A stretch of 64,000 nucleotides of DNA from Neisseria sicca (GTDB lineage Bacteria; Pseudomonadota; Gammaproteobacteria; Burkholderiales; Neisseriaceae): contig NZ_POXG01000001.1 of NCBI RefSeq assembly GCF_003044565.1, forward strand, positions 682,001 through 746,000. The letters run 5' to 3'. Below, one piece after another: positions 1-9,204 of the stretch; positions within the stretch are counted from its first letter, which is position 1; the number at the start of each line of letters is the position of its first letter. Both the position numbers and the translations under genes were made by a program. The notes under the pieces were generated by a model. That model was not told the origin of the DNA. It saw nothing but the letters and a program-made list of their open reading frames with translations, and did no database searches.

Positions 1-1142
1 TTTTCATGCTTGGATCGGCATTGTGTGCAGCGGCAACCAATCTGCCCATGCTGGTGATGGCGCGGGTGATTCAGGGCATAGGCGGGTCGATGTTGGTACC
101 CGTGCCGCGCCTAACGATTTTGCGCGTGTACGACAAATCCCAACTCTTAAACGCCATCAATTATGCCGTAATGCCCGCGCTGATCGGCCCGATATTCGGT
201 CCTTTGGTCGGCGGCTATTTGGTCGAATACGCATCTTGGCATTGGATTTTCCTGCTGAACCTGCCCATAGGGCTGCTTGGCGTCTTGCTGGGCTGGCGGA
301 TTATGCCCGATGTCAAAGGCGAAAATACCACGCTGGACTTGAGCGGCTACCTGACTTTCGCTTCGGCGGCGTGTCTCTTGATGTTGGCAGTGGAAATGGT
401 GTCCCACTCTGGCGCAGTTTGGTTTTCGCTCTTGCTCGCCATCGGCGGTACGGCATTCGCCCTGCTCTACTACCGCCACATGAAAACCGCCGCCAACCCG
501 ATTTATGCGGCGGATTTGTTCCAAGTCCGCACCTTCCGACTGGGTCTGACAGGCAACCTGTTCAGCAGGCTCGGCATCAGTTCCATCCCCTTTTTGCTGC
601 CGCTATTGTTTCAAGTCGCATTCGGATTTGCCGCCAGCATATCCGGCTGGCTGGTCGCCCCCGTCGCTTTCGCCTCGCTTGCCGTCAAACCGCTCATCAA
701 ACCCCTGATGTCGCGCTTTGGCTACCGCAGCGTGTTGATTTGGAACACGCGCCTCCTCGCCATATTGATTATGCTGCTTGCCCTACCCGACGCGGACACG
801 TCCTTAAGCGTATGGATTGTCCTGCTGCTCCTCATCGGCATCTGCAACTCCATCCAATTCTCCGCCATGAACACCCTGACCATCGCCGACCTGCGCGCGC
901 ACCAAACCGGCAGCGGCAACAGCCTGATGGCAGTCAACCAACAACTCGCCATCAGCCTCGGCATTGCGCTCGGCGCGCTTATCCTGCAAAACTGGTCACA
1001 AAGCAGCTTCACCGCAGGCAACCTCCACCTTTCATTCCGCCTTACCCTGCTTTCCATCGGCTTGATTACCCTCGTCTCCAGCATCATATTCAGCCGCCTG
1101 CACATTTCCGATGGACGCAATCTAACGACTTCAAAAAAATAG
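1..1142 (+). CDS. MFS drug-export transporter, 5' end missing
   Basis: The reading frame is already open at the window edge, so this is the C-terminal part (about 378 residues visible) of a major facilitator superfamily inner-membrane transporter. The visible part begins inside an early helix and carries the motif ARVIQGIGGSM followed by roughly ten hydrophobic helices. The pattern PIFGPLVGGYL fits motif C of proton-driven drug antiporters, and the size and layout suggest the 14-helix DHA2 (EmrB/QacA) type. Substrate cannot be told from the sequence. The gene ends in the stop TAG and is followed by a DUS and a full-length Correia element. The true start lies upstream of the window; the first in-frame ATG at position 6 is internal. 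Confidence 0.85.
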   Translation, partial: FMLGSALCAAATNLPMLVMARVIQGIGGSMLVPVPRLTILRVYDKSQLLNAINYAVMPALIGPIFGPLVGGYLVEYASWHWIFLLNLPIGLLGVLLGWRIMPDVKGENTTLDLSGYLTFASAACLLMLAVEMVSHSGAVWFSLLLAIGGTAFALLYYRHMKTAANPIYAADLFQVRTFRLGLTGNLFSRLGISSIPFLLPLLFQVAFGFAASISGWLVAPVAFASLAVKPLIKPLMSRFGYRSVLIWNTRLLAILIMLLALPDADTSLSVWIVLLLLIGICNSIQFSAMNTLTIADLRAHQTGSGNSLMAVNQQLAISLGIALGALILQNWSQSSFTAGNLHLSFRLTLLSIGLITLVSSIIFSRLHISDGRNLTTSKK

Positions 1143-1196
1143 GTTAAAATGCGAACCGTATAAACATCGAACTTCTTTTCAGACGACCCTTCTAAA

Positions 1197-1352
1197 TATA
1201 GTGGATTAACAAAAATCAGGACAAGGCGACGAAGCCGCAGACAGTACAGATAGTACAGAACCGATTCACTTGGTGCTTCAGCACCTTAGAGAATCGTTCT
1301 CTTTGAGCTAAGGCGAGGCAACGCCGTACTGGTTTAAAGTTAATCCAATATA
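1197..1352. repeat. Correia element (CREE), full 156-bp form
   Basis: Begins TATAGTGGATTAA and ends in a slightly mutated inverted terminus (AATCCAATATA in place of AATCCACTATA). It contains the internal block around TTCTCTTTGAGC that separates the 156-bp from the 107-bp type. It lies between the MFS gene and the phospholipase D gene. Correia elements are non-autonomous, TA-targeted MITEs of Neisseria that can carry promoter and RNase III processing signals. Confidence 0.95.
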
Positions 1353-1397
1353 AAAACACCGTTTCAGCGCAGAAGGTCGTCTGAAACACCCTCAAGA

Positions 1398-2921
1398 ATG
1401 AAAAAAATCCATCTCATCCTTATGCTTCCGGTTTTTCTGACAGGTTGCGCCGGTCTCCCCTCACTGGAAGAGCGCCCTGAGAGCCACTATCTGGACATCC
1501 CCTCCGCCCCACGCATGGATGCCCTGCTCAACACCGCCTCTAGCAAAACCAGCGGCGATATTTCCAATGTCTATCTGCTCAACGACGCACACGAAGCCTT
1601 CGTCGCCCGCGCCGCTCTGATTGAAGCCGCCGACCACACCCTAGACCTCCAATACTACATCTGGCACAACGACATCTCCGGCAAGCTCATGTTCAACCTT
1701 ATCCACCGTGCCGCCGAACGCGGCGTACGCGTGCGCCTGCTGCTTGACGACAACAACACCAACGGGCTGGACAACGTCCTGCTCGCCCTTGACAGCCATC
1801 CCAATATCGAAATCCGCCTGTTTAACCCCTTCGTCCGCCGCAAATGGCGCGCGCTCGGCTATTTAACCGACTTCCCGCGCCTCAACCGCCGGATGCACAA
1901 CAAATCCTTCACCGCAGACAACCGCGCCACCATCCTCGGCGGGCGCAATATCGGCGACGAATATTTCAAAGTCGGCGAAGACACCATCTTCGCCGACCTC
2001 GACATCCTCGCCACCGGCCGCGTCGTGCCCGAAGTTTCCCAAGATTTCGACCGCTATTGGGCAAGCCATTCCTCCTACACCGCCACCAGCATCATCAAAA
2101 AAGGCAACATAGAAAAAGGCTTCCAAGAGCTGGGTTACAACGACAAAGACAAAAACGAAATCCTCAGCCGTTACCGCAGCAACATCGAAAATTCCGAACT
2201 CTACAAAAAAATGCAGAGCAACAGCATAGACTGGCAAAGCGTCCACACCCGCCTGATCAGCGACGACCCCGCCAAAGGGCTGGACCGCGACCGCCACAAA
2301 CCGCCCATTTTCGACCGTATGCAGGACGCCCTCAAAACGCCCGAAAAAAGCGTCTATCTCGTTTCGCCTTATTTCGTTCCCACCAAATCAGGCGTGCGCG
2401 CGCTTGACCAACTCGTTAAAGACGGTGTGGACGTCACCGTCCTGACCAACTCGCTCCAAGCAACCGATGTCGCCGCCGTCCATTCGGGCTACGTCAAATA
2501 CCGTAAACCCCTGCTCAAAGCCGGTGTCAAACTCTACGAACTGCAACCCAACCACGCCGTCCCCACCACCAAAGACCGCGGCTTGACCGGTAGCTCCGCC
2601 ACCAGCCTGCACGCCAAGACCTTCATCGTGGACGAAAAACGCGTCTTCATCGGCTCATTCAATCTCGACCCGCGCTCCGCCAGACTTAACACCGAAATGG
2701 GCGTCGTTCTTGAAAGTCCCCAAATTGCAGGCGAAATGCAGCGCACCCTCGTCAATACCACCCCGAAATACGCCTATCAGGTTACCCTCGACAAATACAA
2801 CAAACTGCACTGGTACGACCCCACCACCCAAAAAACCTACTCCACCGAGCCGGAAGCCAAATTCTGGAAACGCGTTACCTCCAAAATCCTCTCCATCCTG
2901 CCGATAGAGGGATTGCTGTAA
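1398..2921 (+). CDS. Phospholipase D-family lipoprotein (cardiolipin-synthase-like)
   Basis: A 507-residue protein with an N-terminal lipobox (LTGC, Cys17), so probably membrane-anchored. It carries the two HKD catalytic motifs of the phospholipase D superfamily: H167-x-K169-x4-D174 (MHNKSFTAD) and H405-x-K407-x4-D412 (LHAKTFIVD), each followed by a G-rich/N-containing stretch (GGRN, GSFN). Two HKD motifs and this length fit the ClsC/YmdC type of cardiolipin synthase, which joins phospholipid head groups, though the family also holds phosphodiesterases of other specificity. The start ATG at 1398 gives a clean lipoprotein signal. A DUS inverted pair follows the stop codon. Membrane phospholipid remodelling is the likely role; the exact reaction is inferred from the family. 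Confidence 0.9.
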   Translation: MKKIHLILMLPVFLTGCAGLPSLEERPESHYLDIPSAPRMDALLNTASSKTSGDISNVYLLNDAHEAFVARAALIEAADHTLDLQYYIWHNDISGKLMFNLIHRAAERGVRVRLLLDDNNTNGLDNVLLALDSHPNIEIRLFNPFVRRKWRALGYLTDFPRLNRRMHNKSFTADNRATILGGRNIGDEYFKVGEDTIFADLDILATGRVVPEVSQDFDRYWASHSSYTATSIIKKGNIEKGFQELGYNDKDKNEILSRYRSNIENSELYKKMQSNSIDWQSVHTRLISDDPAKGLDRDRHKPPIFDRMQDALKTPEKSVYLVSPYFVPTKSGVRALDQLVKDGVDVTVLTNSLQATDVAAVHSGYVKYRKPLLKAGVKLYELQPNHAVPTTKDRGLTGSSATSLHAKTFIVDEKRVFIGSFNLDPRSARLNTEMGVVLESPQIAGEMQRTLVNTTPKYAYQVTLDKYNKLHWYDPTTQKTYSTEPEAKFWKRVTSKILSILPIEGLL

Positions 2922-2933
2922 AACCCAAACAAA

Positions 2934-2974
2934 AGGTCGTCTGAAAACCTGTATTTCAAGTTTTCAGACGACCT
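2934..2974. terminator. DUS inverted-pair hairpin
   Basis: AGGTCGTCTGAAA and its reverse complement face each other around a short AT-rich loop 12 bases behind the phospholipase D stop codon. In Neisseria such pairs act both as uptake sequences and as transcription terminators. Confidence 0.8.
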
Positions 2975-3053
2975 CAAAACAAACTACACAAACATCGACC
3001 CGACACAATATCAAGTTACCGCACAAAGCCACGGACTCGTTTTCAACCCGCAA

Positions 3054-3160
3054 TATAGTGGATTAAATTTAAATCAGGACAAGGCGACGAAGCCGCAGAC
3101 AGTACAGATAGTACGGCAAGGCGAGGCGACGCCGTACTGGTTTAAAGTTAATCCACTATA
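3054..3160. repeat. Correia element (CREE), 107-bp form
   Basis: Bounded by TATAGTGGATTAA and TTAATCCACTATA and lacking the internal 49-base block of the long form. It sits in the 424-bp gap before the NlpC/P60 gene. The rest of the gap (3161-3345) holds only an imperfect back-to-back DUS pair at about 3293-3326 and no credible gene. Confidence 0.95.
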
Positions 3161-3345
3161 CATTAGCCTGCCGATAAAACCGAACATTATCAAAAACAAA
3201 CCAGTCCGTTCACTCATCTGCGCCAAACCGTATTTTTCGTTTTTCTCGCCCTTCCGTTCTTTACGTCGATATTCGTAGAAACAGAAAAACCTTTTTCAGA
3301 CGACCTCATGCAGACCTCGTCTGAAACCTCCCTAAAAGGAATCCC

Positions 3346-3882
3346 ATGAAACCGATTATCCGCACTGCTCTGACCGCCGCCATCATCCTGCCCCTTGCCT
3401 CCTGCGGTCTTTTCTCCGGCAAACATCATCCGAAGACCAAAACCCACACCACCGCCCGAACCGTCCAACCCGTCCGCATCAGCCACATCGACCGCACCCA
3501 AGGCTCTCAAGAGCTCATGTTGCACAGTATGGGGCTAGTCGGCACGCCTTACCGATGGGGCGGCAGCAGCACTGCCACCGGCTTTGACTGCAGCGGCATG
3601 ATTCAATTCGTCTATAAAAACGCCCTCGGCGTCAGCCTCCCGCGAACTGCCCGCGACATGGCAGCAGCCAGCCGAAAAATCTCCGACAACCAATTAAAAG
3701 CCGGCGACCTCGTGTTTTTCAACACTGGCGGTTCATCCAAATATTCCCATGTCGGCCTCTACATCGGCAACGGCGAATTTATCCACGCTCCAAGCAGCGG
3801 CAAAACCATTAAAACGGAAAAACTCTCCAGCCCGTATTACGCCAAACATTATCTCGGCGCGCATACTTTCTTTACAGAATAA
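3346..3882 (+). CDS. NlpC/P60-family murein endopeptidase lipoprotein
   Basis: A 178-residue envelope protein with a lipobox (LASC, Cys20) and a C-terminal NlpC/P60 (peptidase C40) domain. The family's catalytic Cys is in FDCSGM (Cys82), the His in YSHVGLY (His135) and the third polar residue is probably His147 in FIHAP. The neighbouring YRWGGS motif is also typical. Length and layout match MepS/Spr-type D,D- or L,D-endopeptidases that cut peptide cross-links in peptidoglycan. The ATG at 3346 follows AAAAGGAATCCC, a good ribosome binding site. A DUS inverted pair lies 90 bp behind the gene, which appears to be monocistronic. Confidence 0.92.
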   Translation: MKPIIRTALTAAIILPLASCGLFSGKHHPKTKTHTTARTVQPVRISHIDRTQGSQELMLHSMGLVGTPYRWGGSSTATGFDCSGMIQFVYKNALGVSLPRTARDMAAASRKISDNQLKAGDLVFFNTGGSSKYSHVGLYIGNGEFIHAPSSGKTIKTEKLSSPYYAKHYLGAHTFFTE

Positions 3883-3971
3883 GGTACGGCAGATCTCTCG
3901 CCCATATCGAGACAAAACTCCCAAGCAAACCAAAGTGATAAGCGTAAGATAATCCAATCCAGCAAATAAAA

Positions 3972-4012
3972 AGGTCGTCTGAAAACCTGTCTTTCAAGTT
4001 TTCAGACGACCT
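3972..4012. terminator. DUS inverted-pair hairpin
   Basis: Convergent DUS copies form a stem between the rightward NlpC/P60 gene and the leftward clpP gene, so the hairpin could end transcription from both sides. The remaining bases of this gap (4013-4178) show no gene. Confidence 0.75.
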
Positions 4013-4178
4013 TTGCATCAACCCAATTCAAACACCGCCGTCAGCAACGCTTCAACCAACCTGCCCTGATCTTACCCAAGCAGTTTCATCAGAATCAGTC
4101 GCTCATTGCACAGGCGAAATAGCTGAATAATCAGCGCGTCTTCTATCTGCGTGTGTCTAAATTGCTCAAATCAAAAAC

Positions 4179-4799
4179 TTAAGCCTGCAAAGAAGCGCGA
4201 TTTTCCAGAACTTGGTCAATCAAACCGTATTCTTTGGCTTCTTCGGCGGACATGAAGTTATCGCGATCGGTATCGCGTTCCAAATCTGCCAAGTCGCGGC
4301 CGCAGTGTTTCGCCATCAAGCGGTTAAGTTTCTCTTTGATTTTCAACAGCTCGCGGGCATGAATTTCAATGTCGGATGCCTGACCGCCCAAACCGCCGCT
4401 GATTAAAGGCTGGTGAATCATGATACGGCTGTTTGGCAGGGCGAAACGTTTACCTTTTTCGCCTGCCGAGAGCAGGAATGCGCCCATGCTTGCCGCTTGT
4501 CCCAAGCACAAAGTGGAAACATTGGGCTTGATGAAATTCATGGTGTCGTAAATCGACATGCCTGCCGTTACCGAGCCGCCGGGAGAATTGATATAGAAGA
4601 AAATATCTTTGTCCGGATTTTCACTTTCCAAAAACAACAGCTGGGCGACCACCAAATTGGCGGACTCATCGGTTACCGGGCCGATCAAAAATACGATGCG
4701 CTCTTTCAAAAGGCGCGAGTAAATATCAAATGCACGCTCGCCGCGGCCGCTTTGTTCGATAACGGTAGGAACGAGGTAATTATTGAAATCGAAGGACAT
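4179..4799 (-). CDS. clpP: ATP-dependent Clp protease proteolytic subunit ClpP
   Basis: A 206-residue serine peptidase of family S14, the barrel-forming subunit that degrades unfolded proteins handed over by ClpX or ClpA in the cytoplasm. The triad is visible: Ser104 in GQAASMGAF, His129 in MIHQP and Asp180 in TDRDNF. The oxyanion region NSPGGSVT and the DIEIHARE helix are intact, and the length equals that of E. coli ClpP. It lies 87 bp downstream of tig on the same strand, the usual tig-clpP order. No clpX follows on this side. A DUS lies between tig and clpP at about 4864-4876. Confidence 0.98.
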   Translation of the reverse strand: MSFDFNNYLVPTVIEQSGRGERAFDIYSRLLKERIVFLIGPVTDESANLVVAQLLFLESENPDKDIFFYINSPGGSVTAGMSIYDTMNFIKPNVSTLCLGQAASMGAFLLSAGEKGKRFALPNSRIMIHQPLISGGLGGQASDIEIHARELLKIKEKLNRLMAKHCGRDLADLERDTDRDNFMSAEEAKEYGLIDQVLENRASLQA

Positions 4800-4886
4800 T
4801 TTTGTCTCCTGTCAATGTTGCGAAAGCACCAAAGGGACGCTTTGGTGCTTTCAAGTTGCCTGTTTCAGACGACCTTTTGAAGATGA

Positions 4887-6197
4887 TTAGGCTTGTGCGC
4901 CCATCACTTCGTCAAAAGACAAAGCTTTTTCGGTTACTTTGGCTTTGCCCAAAACGAAATCAACAACGTTGCTTTCTACTGCCAAAGAAGTCGGACCTTG
5001 CAGGCGGGAAGGCTCTGCGTAGTACCAGTCGATCACTTCTTGAGGATCTTCGTAGCTTTCTGCGAAGTTGGCAACAACGGCTTTGATTTGCTCTTCAGTC
5101 GGTTCCAGTTTGTTTTCTTCAACCAGTTTTGCCAAAATCAGACCCAGAGATACGCGGCGCTCGGCTTGCTCTTTGAACATATCCAAAGGCAGATCCAAGT
5201 TGGCAGCGTCAGCCATGCCTTGGTTGACAAAGTTTTGTTTCATTTCGTTTGCCAAACGGGCGGCTTCTTCATTTACCAAAGCAACAGGCGCTTTCAGCTC
5301 TACGGCTTTGAGCAGCGCGTTCATTACAGATTCTTTGGTTTGTTCATTCACGCGGCGTTCAACTTCGCGGCCTACGTTTTTCTTCACTTCTTCGCGCATT
5401 TTGGCAACGTCGCCGTCGGCGATACCCAATGCTTTGGCGAAGTCGGCGTCAACTTCAGGCAGAGTGGGTTCGGATACGTTGTTCAATGTGATGGTGAAGA
5501 CAGCGGATTTACCGGCAACGTCTTGACCGTGGTAGTCTTCAGGGAAGTTGACGGTAACGTCTTTGCTTTCGCCTGCTTTCATGCCGACTACACCGGCTTC
5601 AAATTCAGGCAGCATTTGACCTGCGCCCAATACGAAGGCGTAATTTTTGGATGCACCGCCGGCGAAAGGTTCGCCGTCGATTTCGCCTTCGAAGTCGATG
5701 ATGACGCGGTCGCCGTTTTGGGCTTCGCGTTCAACATGGTTGAAGCGGGTACGTTGTTTGCGCAGGATTTCTACGGTTTGGTCCACTTCGGCATCGCCGA
5801 CGGAAGCGGTTACTTTTTCGACTTCTTGCGCAGACAAATCACCGATAACGACTTCAGGGAACACTTCGAAAATCGCAGCGATTTTCAGAGATTCTTTATC
5901 ATCTTGTTCTTCAACGCCTTCGAAACGCGGGTAGCCGGCAACTTTCAATTCTTGGGCAACGGCAACATCGTAGAAGCGGCGTTGAACCATTTCGTTGATG
6001 GCATCATTTTGAGCGCTTGCACCGTACATTTGGGCAATCATTTTTAAAGGAGCTTTACCCGGACGGAAACCGTCGATTTTTGCACGGCGTTGGGTTTGTT
6101 TCAGTTTTTTATCGGTTTCTGCGTTGATTTCGGACCAAGGCAGAGACAGCACTACTTTGCGTTCCAAGTTTTCTAAAGTTTCGACAGTTACGCTCAT
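4887..6197 (-). CDS. tig: Trigger factor, ribosome-bound chaperone
   Basis: A 436-residue protein with the normal three-part layout: an N-terminal ribosome-binding domain including the GFRPGKAP signature loop, a central FKBP-type peptidyl-prolyl isomerase domain (about residues 160-245, with NGDRVIIDFEG and FVLGAGQMLPEFEAGVVG), and a helical C-terminal chaperone domain. It binds next to the ribosome exit tunnel and shields nascent chains. It is transcribed leftwards ahead of clpP. The ATG at 6197 is the first plausible start, and the protein begins MSVTVETLE as expected for the family. The opposite strand has a 384-codon open frame that is only a codon-bias shadow. Confidence 0.98.
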   Translation of the reverse strand: MSVTVETLENLERKVVLSLPWSEINAETDKKLKQTQRRAKIDGFRPGKAPLKMIAQMYGASAQNDAINEMVQRRFYDVAVAQELKVAGYPRFEGVEEQDDKESLKIAAIFEVFPEVVIGDLSAQEVEKVTASVGDAEVDQTVEILRKQRTRFNHVEREAQNGDRVIIDFEGEIDGEPFAGGASKNYAFVLGAGQMLPEFEAGVVGMKAGESKDVTVNFPEDYHGQDVAGKSAVFTITLNNVSEPTLPEVDADFAKALGIADGDVAKMREEVKKNVGREVERRVNEQTKESVMNALLKAVELKAPVALVNEEAARLANEMKQNFVNQGMADAANLDLPLDMFKEQAERRVSLGLILAKLVEENKLEPTEEQIKAVVANFAESYEDPQEVIDWYYAEPSRLQGPTSLAVESNVVDFVLGKAKVTEKALSFDEVMGAQA

Positions 6198-6358
6198 CGT
6201 AAGACCTTAATTTGTTGTGTTAAATAAAAAATGGGAATCCTTTTGCCAAATGACTGCGGAAGCAGCTCCGAACAATCGGGGCTTTTATCGTCCGTTGCTT
6301 GCAAAAGGCGGGAAAATTTAGCTGGCTAGTATATCACAATGTTTGATTGACTGGATAA

Positions 6359-6465
6359 TATAGTGGATTAACTTTAAACCAGCACGGCGTTGCCTCGCCT
6401 TGCCGTACTATCTGTACTGTCTGCGGCTTCGTCGCCTTGTCCTGATTTAAATTTAATCCACTATA
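6359..6465. repeat. Correia element (CREE), 107-bp form
   Basis: Intact termini TATAGTGGATTAA and TTAATCCACTATA, in the opposite orientation to the copy at 3054. It lies upstream of tig in the 387-bp space between ftsK and tig, where its outward-facing sequences could influence tig transcription. Apart from this and the DUS pair, the gap holds nothing recognisable. Confidence 0.95.
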
Positions 6466-6527
6466 TCGTCGATAGACGGGCCGATTTTGCCCCGATAAAA
6501 TAAGGTATTGAATCTTACATCATAAAA

Positions 6528-6568
6528 AGGTCGTCTGAAAACAGGTATAACCGGTTTTCAGACGACCT
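6528..6568. terminator. DUS inverted-pair hairpin behind ftsK
   Basis: A convergent DUS pair with an ACAGGTATAACCGG core that extends the stem, 17 bases downstream of the leftward ftsK stop codon. Confidence 0.8.
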
Positions 6569-6584
6569 GTGACTTTTCTCGGGA

Positions 6585-9032
6585 TTACAACTGGTCTTTT
6601 TGCGCCAGAATTCTGCGGCTGCCGTTGAGGTCGGCGGGGGACACGACACCGGCGTTTTCGAGCGCTTCCATCAGGTTGGCGGCGCGGTTGTAGCCGATGC
6701 GCAACTGGCGTTGCAGGGAGGAGATGGAAGTTTTTTTGCTTTCCAAAATGTAGGCGACAGCTTGGTCGAACAATTCGTCGCTGCCCGCATTTGGATTGAC
6801 AATATTGGTGGTTTCCAGCGCAGCCTCACCACTGAGCAGACCTTCGATATAGTCGGCAGGGGCTTGCGATTTGACGTAGTTGACGACTTGATGCACTTCG
6901 TCGTCTGAAACAAACGCGCCTTGCAGGCGGGTCGGCTCGGCGCTGCCCGGTTGCAGGAACAGGGAGTCGCCGTATTTCAGCAGCTCGTCCGCTCCCATTT
7001 GGTCGAGTATGGTACGGCTGTCGATTTTGCTTTGTACGGTAAACGCCATACGTGTCGGGATATTCGCCTTAATCAAGCCGGTCACGACATCGACGCTCGG
7101 ACGTTGGGTCGCGACAATCATATGGATACCGGCGGCGCGCGCTTTTTGGGCGAGGCGGGCGATTTGTTGCTCGACGGCTTTGCGTTCGGTCATCATCAGG
7201 TCTGCCAATTCGTCGATAACGACCACAATCATCGGCAGTTTTTCCAGCGGCTCGGGATCATCCGGATTCAGGCTGAACGGGTTGGGCATGGGTTTGCCCG
7301 ATGCTTTGGCGGCCTCGACTTTTTGGTTGAAGCCTTCCAAGTTGCGCACGCCCGCATGGGAAAGCAGGCGGTAGCGTTTTTCCATTTCGGCGACACACCA
7401 GTTCAACGCCTGCCCTGCTTCGCGCATATCGGTAACGACCGGGCAGAGCAAGTGCGGAATGCCGTCGTAAATGCTCAATTCGAGCATTTTCGGGTCAATC
7501 ATGATGAAGCGGACTTCGTCGGGCGTGGCTTTGAAAAGCATGGACATAATCATGCCGTTCACACCGACGGATTTCCCCGAACCGGTCATACCGGCGACCA
7601 AAAGGTGCGGCATTTTTGCCAAGTCGCCGACGACGGGCGTACCGGAGATATCTTTGCCCAGCGCGACGGTCAGCTTGGATTTGGCTTCGGTAAACACGGG
7701 TGAAGACAAGATTTCGCTCAACATCACGTCTTGGCGTTTTTCGTTGGGCAACTCGATGCCCATCGTGTTTTTGCCCGCGATGGTTTCCACGATGCGCACG
7801 GATTGCAGCGACATGGAACGCGCCAAATCTTTAGACAGGGCAACGATTTGGCTGCCTTTTATGCCTTGCGCAGGTTCGATTTCATAACGCGTAATCACAG
7901 GACCGGAAGTGGCGGACACGACTTGCACGCCGATGCCGAATTCTGCCAGCTTGGACTCAATCAGTTCGGCAGTGCGCTCCAATTCGGCAGGATTGATGCT
8001 GACGGGTTCGCCGTTGGGCAGGCGCAGCAGGTTCATGCTGGGTTTGTGGTATTCGCCTGTCTGTTGCGGCTCGTTGTCTTCAAACAAAGAAGCCTGAATT
8101 TTGGGCGGCGGCGCAACGGAAACCGCAACGGATTTGCGGTTGCTGGTACTGCCTGCAAGCGGGGCAACTGGCGTGGCGGTGATGTTTTTGGCTTCTTTCA
8201 CCATGCGGCGGGTGTTTTCCGTTTCCAAGGCTTCGGCGGTCGAGCCGTCGTCTTTTCGTCTGCCCAATGCCTTTTTCAGACGACCCCAAATGCCTGAAAA
8301 CAGGCTTTCGGTATTGCGTCCTGTTTTCGCCATTACTTCCAGCCAAGACACCTGAGCCAGCAAGGAAACGGAAAGCAGCAGCATGACGCACATAATCAGC
8401 AGGCTGCCGGATTTGCCCAGCAGCCAAGCCAAGCCCGAACCTGCCAAAGCACCGACCAAACCGCCCGCACCGACAGGCAGGGTTTCGTCCAAGGTATTTT
8501 GAAGGGTGAAGTATTCGAGAATCGGGCTGCACACCAACAGCAGGAACAAAGCCAGCGCGGCAACGCCGTGGTTGTACGATTTGTAGTTTTCGCGCTTTTG
8601 CAGCGGGCGGAAATTTTTATAGAGGAAAACACACGAAGCGGCGATCCACCACCAAAACGACAGACCAAAAAGATAATAGCCGACATCGGAAACATACGCG
8701 CCAAACAGCCCGCCGAAATTGGCGATGTCATCCGATTTCGGCACGCTGCGCGACCATGCGGGGTCGGTCATTTTGAAGCTGGCGAGGGAAATGGCGATGA
8801 AGACCGTCACCATCAGCCCGAAGAGCCACAGCGCGTCGTTAATCAGATTGACGACATGCTCGGGGCGCGCTTTTTTTTCTTCATTTTTTTGCAGCGCTTT
8901 GGCAGCCTTCAAACGCTCGGAAACCTTGTTCGGCTCTGTCTGCGCCTTCGTTTGGCTTTGACGGAGCGTGCTCGGTTTGGCGTTTGTTTTGGCTTTAGTT
9001 TTTGATGCGGTTTTAGAGGATTTTGCGGTCAT
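6585..9032 (-). CDS. ftsK: FtsK/SpoIIIE-type DNA translocase
   Basis: An 815-residue septal DNA pump that clears chromosome ends and helps XerCD recombination at division. Hydrophobic segments lie at about residues 64-86, 117-138, 155-172 and 189-226. They follow a basic, coiled N-terminus and precede a linker of only about 100 residues, shorter than in E. coli. The motor has Walker A GMTGSGKS (481-488), Walker B around MIVVVIDELAD (601-611), and a C-terminal winged-helix gamma domain (IGYNRAANLMEALE). I chose the ATG at 9032: an open frame extends to a TTG at 9122, but that extension overlaps a -10 box and a DUS, so it is probably not translated. Confidence 0.95.
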   Translation of the reverse strand: MTAKSSKTASKTKAKTNAKPSTLRQSQTKAQTEPNKVSERLKAAKALQKNEEKKARPEHVVNLINDALWLFGLMVTVFIAISLASFKMTDPAWSRSVPKSDDIANFGGLFGAYVSDVGYYLFGLSFWWWIAASCVFLYKNFRPLQKRENYKSYNHGVAALALFLLLVCSPILEYFTLQNTLDETLPVGAGGLVGALAGSGLAWLLGKSGSLLIMCVMLLLSVSLLAQVSWLEVMAKTGRNTESLFSGIWGRLKKALGRRKDDGSTAEALETENTRRMVKEAKNITATPVAPLAGSTSNRKSVAVSVAPPPKIQASLFEDNEPQQTGEYHKPSMNLLRLPNGEPVSINPAELERTAELIESKLAEFGIGVQVVSATSGPVITRYEIEPAQGIKGSQIVALSKDLARSMSLQSVRIVETIAGKNTMGIELPNEKRQDVMLSEILSSPVFTEAKSKLTVALGKDISGTPVVGDLAKMPHLLVAGMTGSGKSVGVNGMIMSMLFKATPDEVRFIMIDPKMLELSIYDGIPHLLCPVVTDMREAGQALNWCVAEMEKRYRLLSHAGVRNLEGFNQKVEAAKASGKPMPNPFSLNPDDPEPLEKLPMIVVVIDELADLMMTERKAVEQQIARLAQKARAAGIHMIVATQRPSVDVVTGLIKANIPTRMAFTVQSKIDSRTILDQMGADELLKYGDSLFLQPGSAEPTRLQGAFVSDDEVHQVVNYVKSQAPADYIEGLLSGEAALETTNIVNPNAGSDELFDQAVAYILESKKTSISSLQRQLRIGYNRAANLMEALENAGVVSPADLNGSRRILAQKDQL

Positions 9033-9122
9033 GGATGGATTTTTGATATTCGGTACAGGTCGTCTGAAAAGGGAAAACCGACGGGGAATCAATCCGTCGG
9101 GTGTAATGTGTGTTGGGTTCAA

Positions 9123-9150
9123 ATTATACCGTATTTACCGTTTCTGATAA
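9123..9150 (-). promoter_or_regulatory. Predicted sigma70 promoter of ftsK
   Basis: On the minus strand there is a perfect -10 (TATAAT, 9123-9128) and a -35-like TTATCA (9145-9150) with a 16-base spacer, just after the DUS hairpin that closes psd. Transcription would start near 9115, inside the open extension upstream of ftsK, which supports the later ATG start. Confidence 0.55.
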
Positions 9151-9154
9151 AACA

Positions 9155-9185
9155 AGGTCGTCTGAAAAAGGTTTTCAGACGACCT
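9155..9185. terminator. DUS inverted-pair hairpin behind psd
   Basis: A convergent DUS pair separated by only a few bases gives a tight stem directly after psd and just upstream of the predicted ftsK promoter. Confidence 0.8.
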
Positions 9186-9204
9186 CTTGTTCAGCTTTCA
9201 GCCG

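Noticed and set aside
4893..6047. Long open frame (384 codons) opposite tig
   Set aside because: It is fully inside tig on the other strand, rich in Phe, Cys and Gln without any domain, and is explained by tig codon bias.
8985..9122. TTG-initiated N-terminal extension of FtsK
   Set aside because: The extension contains a DUS and begins directly at a -10 box, so the mRNA probably starts within it; the ATG at 9032 is the credible start.
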